DNA of 21,085 nt from an uncultured Verrucomicrobiales bacterium. GTDB taxonomy: Bacteria; Verrucomicrobiota; Verrucomicrobiae; Limisphaerales; CANJSG01. The notes beneath the pieces were generated by a model, which did no database searches, was not told where the DNA came from, and saw nothing but the letters and a program-made list of their open reading frames with translations. Made by a program: the position numbers and the translations under genes. Shown here in pieces: positions 16,150 to 21,085 of the stretch (positions are counted from its first letter, which is position 1; each line of letters begins with the position of its first letter). Location: positions 1 to 21,085 of the forward strand of contig CAMLMI010000035.1 of NCBI GenBank assembly GCA_946480965.1, read 5' to 3'.

Positions 16150-17723
16150 GGTTGGACCGGCTGGGGAGCGGGGGAGGCGGGGGCGGGGGCGGAAACGGCT
16201 GCGGGACGTTGATCGGTGCGGTTCCAGGTGCGCCAGCCTTCGGTCAGTTCCAGCTTCAGCCAAGCACCCAGCGCCTTCAGCACAGGCCAACCGCTGGAGG
16301 GTTCGAGCGTGAAGCCGGAGAGGAAGAAACGTTGTCCGTTATTGGCCCGGCCGAAGGTGCCGCGCACGCGCCGGTGCCGCGCGATGGCGGCGAAGCGGCG
16401 GTTGTAGGTGCGCATGAGATGGAAGACGGGCACGGAGGGCGGCGTGCAGAAGACGGGTTCGGTCAGGGCCGATGCGCCGCGCTTGAAGGGCTGGGAAACG
16501 ATGCCGAGGTAGTAGAGCCCGAGATCGAGCCGGAAGGCGGCGCGCATCAGTTCGTAGTCGCCCATGTAGTCGTATTTGTCGCGATAGATGGCGGCGAACC
16601 AGCGGTCATAGGCTCGGGTGAAGTCGCGGTTGCCGCGTTCGATCAACGGCGCGGGGGAACGTCCGGCGCGTTCCTCCAGGATCATCCGCACGCCGGTGCT
16701 GACGGTGAAGCTGAGCCAATCCATGCCCGGGCTGTAGAAGGGATCGAGGAACGCCCCGGCATCGCCCACGAGCGCAAAGCCGTCGCCGAAATAGCGGTCG
16801 CTGCTGTAGGGAAGATTGGCGCGGGAGAGAACGTCGCCTTCGATGCAGGTGGCGTCGGCCAACAGTTCACGCCCGGCGGGATGGGCGCAGAGGAAGCTCT
16901 TCAAGCGGTCGCCGAGCGCGCCGTCCTTGGGGAACTCCACGCGGCGCTGGTCATAGACGACGCCCACGCTGACGTCGCCGCCCTTGAGCGGAATGATCCA
17001 CGCCCACCAGCCATCGCCGACGAGATGGTTGGTGGCGGTGCCGCGAATGCCGAAAGGAGCGGCGGCCCAGGCGGGATATTTCGTCGCGAGGTCCAAGCCA
17101 TCGAGATCGCCGACATCGCGCCACCGGGCCCAGACGGCGCTGGTGGGATGCGCGGTGTTCGCGCGGAACCAGCCTTCCTGCCGGGAAAGCAAGGCGGCGA
17201 AGCCGGAAGCATCGACCACCCAGCGGGCGCGCGCGGTTTGAAGCGCGCCGTCGTGCTCGAAGGAAATTTCCTGTGTGCCGCCCGGTTGAAGCCGCACGGA
17301 CCGCACCTTGGCTCCGCGCCGGACTTCGGCCCCGGCGGCGGCGGCGCGGACGAGCACCTCCTCATCCACCACTGCGCGGTCGAGCTGATAGGACGGCAGG
17401 CGCGCCTGGTAACGGCCACCGATCTCGCTGCATTGCGAGAGGTCGCCGGTCGCGGCGTTGGCGAACCAGAAGCGCATGCCCTGCTTCACCAGGTGGTGCT
17501 CGTTGAGATGGCGGGTGAGGCCGAGGACGCGGCCGAGGAAGAAGCCGCTGATCTCCACCGTGGCCTCGCCGACGCGGCGGGTGAAGCGGGTGGACTTCTC
17601 CAGCACGAGCACGCGGAGATCGGGGCGGGCGCGGCGGAGAAGCAGCGCGGAGGAAGCGCCGGCCAACGCGCCGCCGATGACGACCACGTCCCAGGGAGGC
17701 GAATCGGTCGGCGCTGAAGTCAT
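16146..17723 (-). CDS. Flavin-dependent halogenase-like FAD monooxygenase
   Basis: This 525-aa protein starts at the ATG at 17723; a TTG 12 codons upstream adds only a poor Ala-rich extension. The N-terminal FAD fold reads 'WDVVVIGGALAGASSALLL' (about 11-29), followed by 'VLEK', 'RRVGEATVEI' (49-58) and 'VKQGMRFWF' with K80. That lysine sits where the catalytic lysine of PrnA-type halogenases lies ('K...RF' spacing). The halogenase hallmark WxWxIP is present as 'WAWIIP' (about 240-245), followed by 'LKGGDVSVGVVYD'. The second FAD motif is 'FALVGDAGAFLDPFYSPGMD' (about 316-335). A C-terminal region of about 180 residues is less conserved and ends in a Pro/Ala-rich tail. These signs favour the PF04820-related halogenase/monooxygenase group; a plain FAD oxidoreductase or geranylgeranyl-reductase relative is possible. 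The substrate is unknown. It overlaps guaD by 4 bases and follows the PD40 gene by 63 bases. Confidence 0.85.
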   Translation of the reverse strand: MTSAPTDSPPWDVVVIGGALAGASSALLLRRARPDLRVLVLEKSTRFTRRVGEATVEISGFFLGRVLGLTRHLNEHHLVKQGMRFWFANAATGDLSQCSEIGGRYQARLPSYQLDRAVVDEEVLVRAAAAGAEVRRGAKVRSVRLQPGGTQEISFEHDGALQTARARWVVDASGFAALLSRQEGWFRANTAHPTSAVWARWRDVGDLDGLDLATKYPAWAAAPFGIRGTATNHLVGDGWWAWIIPLKGGDVSVGVVYDQRRVEFPKDGALGDRLKSFLCAHPAGRELLADATCIEGDVLSRANLPYSSDRYFGDGFALVGDAGAFLDPFYSPGMDWLSFTVSTGVRMILEERAGRSPAPLIERGNRDFTRAYDRWFAAIYRDKYDYMGDYELMRAAFRLDLGLYYLGIVSQPFKRGASALTEPVFCTPPSVPVFHLMRTYNRRFAAIARHRRVRGTFGRANNGQRFFLSGFTLEPSSGWPVLKALGAWLKLELTEGWRTWNRTDQRPAAVSAPAPASPAPQPVQP

Positions 17724-17786
17724 GGGCGAATCATTCGTCGGCACGGCCGCGGCGGCCAAGCGGAAAGCTGTGCCGGGAGGGGCCGT

Positions 17787-20700
17787 TCAGGGCAGTTCGG
17801 CCTTCACGCGGAGCAGGAGGTTGGTTTCCGCCGGGGCCATGACCTGCTGGAAGACGAGGGGCAGGCCGAAGCCCTTGAACTCCGGGCTGCGCGGGGTGAA
17901 GCCGGTGTTCAGGTCCGTAGTGCTCTCCAGCGTGTAGTAGCGGCCGGGCTGGGCGTTGCTCAGGACGAGGGAGAAGGTCTGCCCGACCACGCGGGCCGCG
18001 CCGAGGCTCAACAGCGAGGCTTCCGACTTCGGGTTCGTGCCCGCGTAGAACTCGGCGACGTCTCCCGCACCATCCAGGTCGAAGTCGGAGGTCGGGTGGG
18101 CAGTGAGCAGGTCGCCGAAGGTGGTGCGTTCCCACGGATCGGGCAGGCCGTCGTTGTCCGAATCGGGCGCAAGGCCCAGCGAGAGGCGTTCGGCCAGGAA
18201 CGGGAACGGCACGGACGCCACGTGGACGCTGAGCGGTGGAAGATCGTTGCCGGTCAGCACGGTGACGACGACGCGCACGCGCAGCTCCAGCGGGGAGGCG
18301 CCGGGATCGTGGTCCCAGCCGCCCGCGATCGCCGCCGTGATCTCCGCGCCGCCGGCGCTGTCGGCGTAGTAGCGCGCCGTCCAGTTCACGCCGTCGCCCG
18401 TCGGCGCGGTGAGCCGGACGGGGCCGCCGAACTCCGACAGGTTCGTCACCGCGAGCAGGAAGGTGCGGGGCGCGTTCAACGGCACCGGCTGTTCCAGCAC
18501 GATGTTCGTCGCGCCCTCGACGCCGACGCCGCGCCAGACCGACTGCTGTTCGCGCCGCACGAAGGCGTCCGGCTGGAGGTTGGCACGGTCGAAGACGAAG
18601 ACCTGGTCCGCGCCTTGGCCGGGCTCGCCCAGCAACCGCTCCGAGGCGGAGACGAAGGCGAGATGGCGGCCGCCGCCCGCGAAGGCGGTGGAGAACCCGT
18701 CCCGCTCGGCCGACCGGCCGTCGCGCGTGCGGGTGACGGGCAGCAGCGCGCCGGTCTGGCGGTCGGACAGGAAGATCTGCCGCGCGCGGTTGGTCTGGGC
18801 GGAGCCGCAGGCCGGGGCCGCGTGGACCGCGATCCAGCGGCCGTCGGGAGCGATGCGGGCCGAGAGCGGCTGCAGGCCGGCGGGCAAGCCCAGCGCGTCC
18901 CCGTCCAGCGCGGTGCGCTGCCCCGTGGCGCGGTCGATGAGGAGGAGCCGCGTCGCGCCGGTGTCCACCGGGCCCGTCTCCTCGCCGATCAGCAGCACGT
19001 GGCGGCCGTCGTCGCTCATGGTCGCGGCCAAACCGGGATCGGGCCCGGCCGCGCCGCCGGGCCCGGTGCCGAGCAGCTCCACCGTGCCGGTCTGCCGGTC
19101 GCGGAGGAAGACGTCGGGGAACCGGTTGGTGTCCGTGAAGCCGAGATTGCTCGCGTGGCTCGCGAAGAGGACGAAGCGGGCGTCCGGCGTCATCTGGAGC
19201 GGGGTGCTCGCCGCGCCGCCCCACTCGCCGCCCGGGCCCCGGCTGACGCACTCGATGGCCGAGGTCTGGAGATCCTTGAGGAAGACATCGACCATGCCGT
19301 TCGTGTCCCCGGCCACGAGGTTCGAGGCAATGCTCTCGAAGAGCACGTAGCGGCCGTCGGCGCCGAGAGAAGCGCGGCGGCTGCCCCGGTTGGCCTGTTG
19401 GCCGTTCGCCCCGGCGCTGGCGAGCTGGATCGAGCCGCCCACCAGGTCCTTCACGAGGATGTCCCTCCTCCCGTTGGCGTCTCCCGCGACGAGGTTGTCG
19501 GCTTGCGACTCGAAGGCCACATGGCGGCCGTCCCGGCTGAGGGAGGGATAAAGGCTCGGGCCGTTGCCGAGGGTTCCGCCGATGTTGGCGCTGGCCGCGC
19601 GGATCGCGCCGCTCTGCCGGTCCACTACGAACACGTCCGCACAGACATTGTCGTCCGCCGACACGAGGTTGGCCGACGAGGAGGAGAAGGCGACCCGCAA
19701 CCCGTCGGCGCTCAGCGACGGAACCTCGATGCCGAGCAGCGCCGGCACGCCGTTGGAGGCGCGGCTGAAGGCCCCGGCCAAGCCCGGCGGCGGCGGCGTC
19801 CAGGTCGCGGCCGCGACCACGGCGTCGAGCTCGTTCGTCGCGCCCGTCAGGCGCACGTCGATCCGCACCGCGCCCACCGCCTCGGCGGTGGCGTCGATGC
19901 GGGCCAGGCGCAGGGCAAAGGCGTTGGTCGCCCCCAGCGCCAGCCGCCCGGTGGAGAGCGTGCCCTGGAGCGCCGCCGCCGTCGCGTTCGTGCCCGCGCC
20001 CGGTCCGGCCAGCACGGTCATCTGCCAGCCCGGCGGGACCGTGGCCCGCACCACGAAGCTGGTCGCCACCAGTCCGGCGTTCACCACCTGGAAGTCGAAC
20101 GCTGCCGTGCCCGAGCCCGGCAGCGGCTGAGCCGCGCGCTGCGGCAGGTGCGGATGGATCTGTCCGAGCCCCGTCCAATTCGTCGCGCCGGACACGCGCA
20201 GCCGCAGGTCCGCGAAGTTCGTCCCCCGATCCAGCAGGAAGACGTCGAGCAGGTTGTTGCCGTCGTCCGGAACGAGGTTGTTGGCCTGGGCGCTGAACAC
20301 CACACGGCGTCCGTCGGGCGTGATCTGCGGGGAGGCCACGACCTCGTCCGCCGGGATGCCGGCGGCGTTGATCGCCAGCGGACCGACGGCCCCGGTCAGC
20401 CGGTCGAAGAGGAACGGCCGGTTCATTTCCGGCCCGTAGCCGGGGAACAGCGCGGCCGAGGCGGAGGAGAAGAGGACGAACCGGCCGTCTCCGCTGATGG
20501 ACTCCACGATGTTCGTGGCGGCGATGGCCGTTCCCTGCTGCGTGCGGGAGACGAGGGCCAACTGGTCGTTGCTCCGGTCGTAGAGATGCACCTGGAGCTG
20601 CCCGGTGGCGGGCGCGGGCGCGAAGTTCGAGGCCAGGGAGCTGAAGGCCACCCAGCGGCCGTCCCCGCTGATCACGCCATAGTAGCTGTCGCCGTTGCCC

Positions 20701-21085
20701 TGCGCCCCGCCGGTCGCGAGGCTGACGCGCTCGTTGGCCTGGGAGTTCATGTCGCGCACGAAGACGTCGAGCTTCGCGTTCGAGTCCCCCGCCACGATGT
20801 TGTCCGCCCAACTGTGGAAGGCGATGTAGCGGCCGTCCGCGCTGATGCTGGGGTTCTCGCTCCAGTCGTTGGGGAAGTCCCCGTCGGCCGCGAGCGAGAC
20901 CATCTGCACCGCGCCGCTGGAACGCGTCCAGCGATAGACGTCGCGGAATACGGTCCCGCCGCCCGTCGGCTCCTCGGCGGTGAAGACGACATGGCCACCG
21001 TTGCCCGAAATCGCGGGCGACCAGCTGTCGAGGTCGAACTGGGTTCCGTCCGACCGCCTGCTGATGCGCTGGAGCGCGCGGGTGG
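17787..21085 (-). CDS. Large PD40/TolB-like double-propeller protein with Ca-binding C-terminus (5' end cut by window)
   Basis: The frame stays open to the window edge, and the residues upstream of the internal GTG at 20909 are clearly part of the protein ('WSPAISGNGGHVVFTAEEP'). The start is therefore outside; 1098 residues are visible. Repeats follow the PD40 pattern 'SISADGRYIAFHS.A.NLV.GD.N...DVFVRD'. Five are visible before a beta-rich insert (19800-20216; 'FDFQVVNAGL...VPPGWQM', resembling NEW3/CARDB-type domains). Seven more follow (about 18570-19727), then a second beta-rich insert (about 18195-18569) and an Asp-rich segment typical of calcium-binding thrombospondin-3-like repeats, 'DSDNDGLPDPWE' and 'DFDLDGAGD' (about 18030-18170). 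A C-terminal module 'FSLVLSNAQPGRYYTLESTT' closes it. Such proteins are usually exported; the signal peptide would lie beyond the edge. The function is unknown, and a surface or periplasmic binding scaffold is inferred. Confidence 0.9.
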   Translation of the reverse strand, partial: TRALQRISRRSDGTQFDLDSWSPAISGNGGHVVFTAEEPTGGGTVFRDVYRWTRSSGAVQMVSLAADGDFPNDWSENPSISADGRYIAFHSWADNIVAGDSNAKLDVFVRDMNSQANERVSLATGGAQGNGDSYYGVISGDGRWVAFSSLASNFAPAPATGQLQVHLYDRSNDQLALVSRTQQGTAIAATNIVESISGDGRFVLFSSASAALFPGYGPEMNRPFLFDRLTGAVGPLAINAAGIPADEVVASPQITPDGRRVVFSAQANNLVPDDGNNLLDVFLLDRGTNFADLRLRVSGATNWTGLGQIHPHLPQRAAQPLPGSGTAAFDFQVVNAGLVATSFVVRATVPPGWQMTVLAGPGAGTNATAAALQGTLSTGRLALGATNAFALRLARIDATAEAVGAVRIDVRLTGATNELDAVVAAATWTPPPPGLAGAFSRASNGVPALLGIEVPSLSADGLRVAFSSSSANLVSADDNVCADVFVVDRQSGAIRAASANIGGTLGNGPSLYPSLSRDGRHVAFESQADNLVAGDANGRRDILVKDLVGGSIQLASAGANGQQANRGSRRASLGADGRYVLFESIASNLVAGDTNGMVDVFLKDLQTSAIECVSRGPGGEWGGAASTPLQMTPDARFVLFASHASNLGFTDTNRFPDVFLRDRQTGTVELLGTGPGGAAGPDPGLAATMSDDGRHVLLIGEETGPVDTGATRLLLIDRATGQRTALDGDALGLPAGLQPLSARIAPDGRWIAVHAAPACGSAQTNRARQIFLSDRQTGALLPVTRTRDGRSAERDGFSTAFAGGGRHLAFVSASERLLGEPGQGADQVFVFDRANLQPDAFVRREQQSVWRGVGVEGATNIVLEQPVPLNAPRTFLLAVTNLSEFGGPVRLTAPTGDGVNWTARYYADSAGGAEITAAIAGGWDHDPGASPLELRVRVVVTVLTGNDLPPLSVHVASVPFPFLAERLSLGLAPDSDNDGLPDPWERTTFGDLLTAHPTSDFDLDGAGDVAEFYAGTNPKSEASLLSLGAARVVGQTFSLVLSNAQPGRYYTLESTTDLNTGFTPRSPEFKGFGLPLVFQQVMAPAETNLLLRVKAELP

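Noticed and set aside
16150..16290. Longer N-terminus for guaD
   Set aside because: It would overlap the FAD gene by over 140 bases, is Arg/Pro-rich and is not found in GuaD proteins, whose normal length is about 156 residues.
16152..17717. 521-codon plus-strand frame opposite the FAD enzyme gene
   Set aside because: Gly/Ala/Glu-rich shadow with no motif; the minus-strand frame has clear FAD and WxWxIP motifs.
17731..20811. Second long minus-strand frame overlapping the PD40 gene
   Set aside because: Arg/Gly/Pro/Ala-rich with no repeats; the alternative frame shows clear PD40 repeats and continues beyond the window edge.

Overview
The window is a GC-rich bacterial chromosome segment. It most resembles a Verrucomicrobiota genome, probably the Limisphaerales/Pedosphaera side. 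That guess rests on secreted RCC1-propeller/Ig proteins with a C-terminal 'GTNT..LPA.G..RFFRL.KP' module, a PD40 protein ending in an Asp-rich 'DSDNDGLPD...DFDLDG...EFYAGTNP' segment, intergenic repeats, and start codons that mostly lack Shine-Dalgarno sequences. The taxonomic placement is an inference from protein style; no rRNA gene is present.

Left part (1-7400, plus strand): the 3' end of an AraC-type regulator is followed by a tightly spaced cytosolic PAS histidine kinase and a NarL-type response regulator. The kinase PAS domain has the FixL haem-binding residues at FixL spacing. Next come rmuC, a HAMP-less dCache chemoreceptor behind a possible sigma-28 promoter, and enolase (eno) with a plausible sigma-70 promoter and a strong intrinsic terminator.

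Middle part (7394-15660, minus strand): two paralogous secreted RCC1/Ig proteins flank a secreted serine beta-lactamase-like hydrolase. Blade counting gives 7-Ig-7-Ig-7 for the larger protein and 7-Ig-7 for the smaller. Both paralogues have the same promoter architecture (TTGACC-N17-TACSAA) and share a 44-bp leader that differs at one position. A dispersed element of about 128 bp with 25-bp terminal inverted repeats occurs three times. It abuts the stop codon of each RCC1 gene and also lies just upstream of the second RCC1 promoter, so the smaller RCC1 gene is bracketed by inverted copies.

Right part (15673-21085, minus strand): a large secreted PD40 double-propeller protein, truncated by the window edge, is followed by a flavin-dependent halogenase-like FAD enzyme. 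The FAD gene is coupled through a 4-bp ATGA overlap to a guanine deaminase (guaD). The most noteworthy items are the predicted haem oxygen-sensing two-component pair, the RCC1/Ig paralogues with their shared regulatory leader and inverted-repeat element, and the halogenase-like/GuaD pair. No CRISPR array, tRNA, rRNA or transposase gene was seen.
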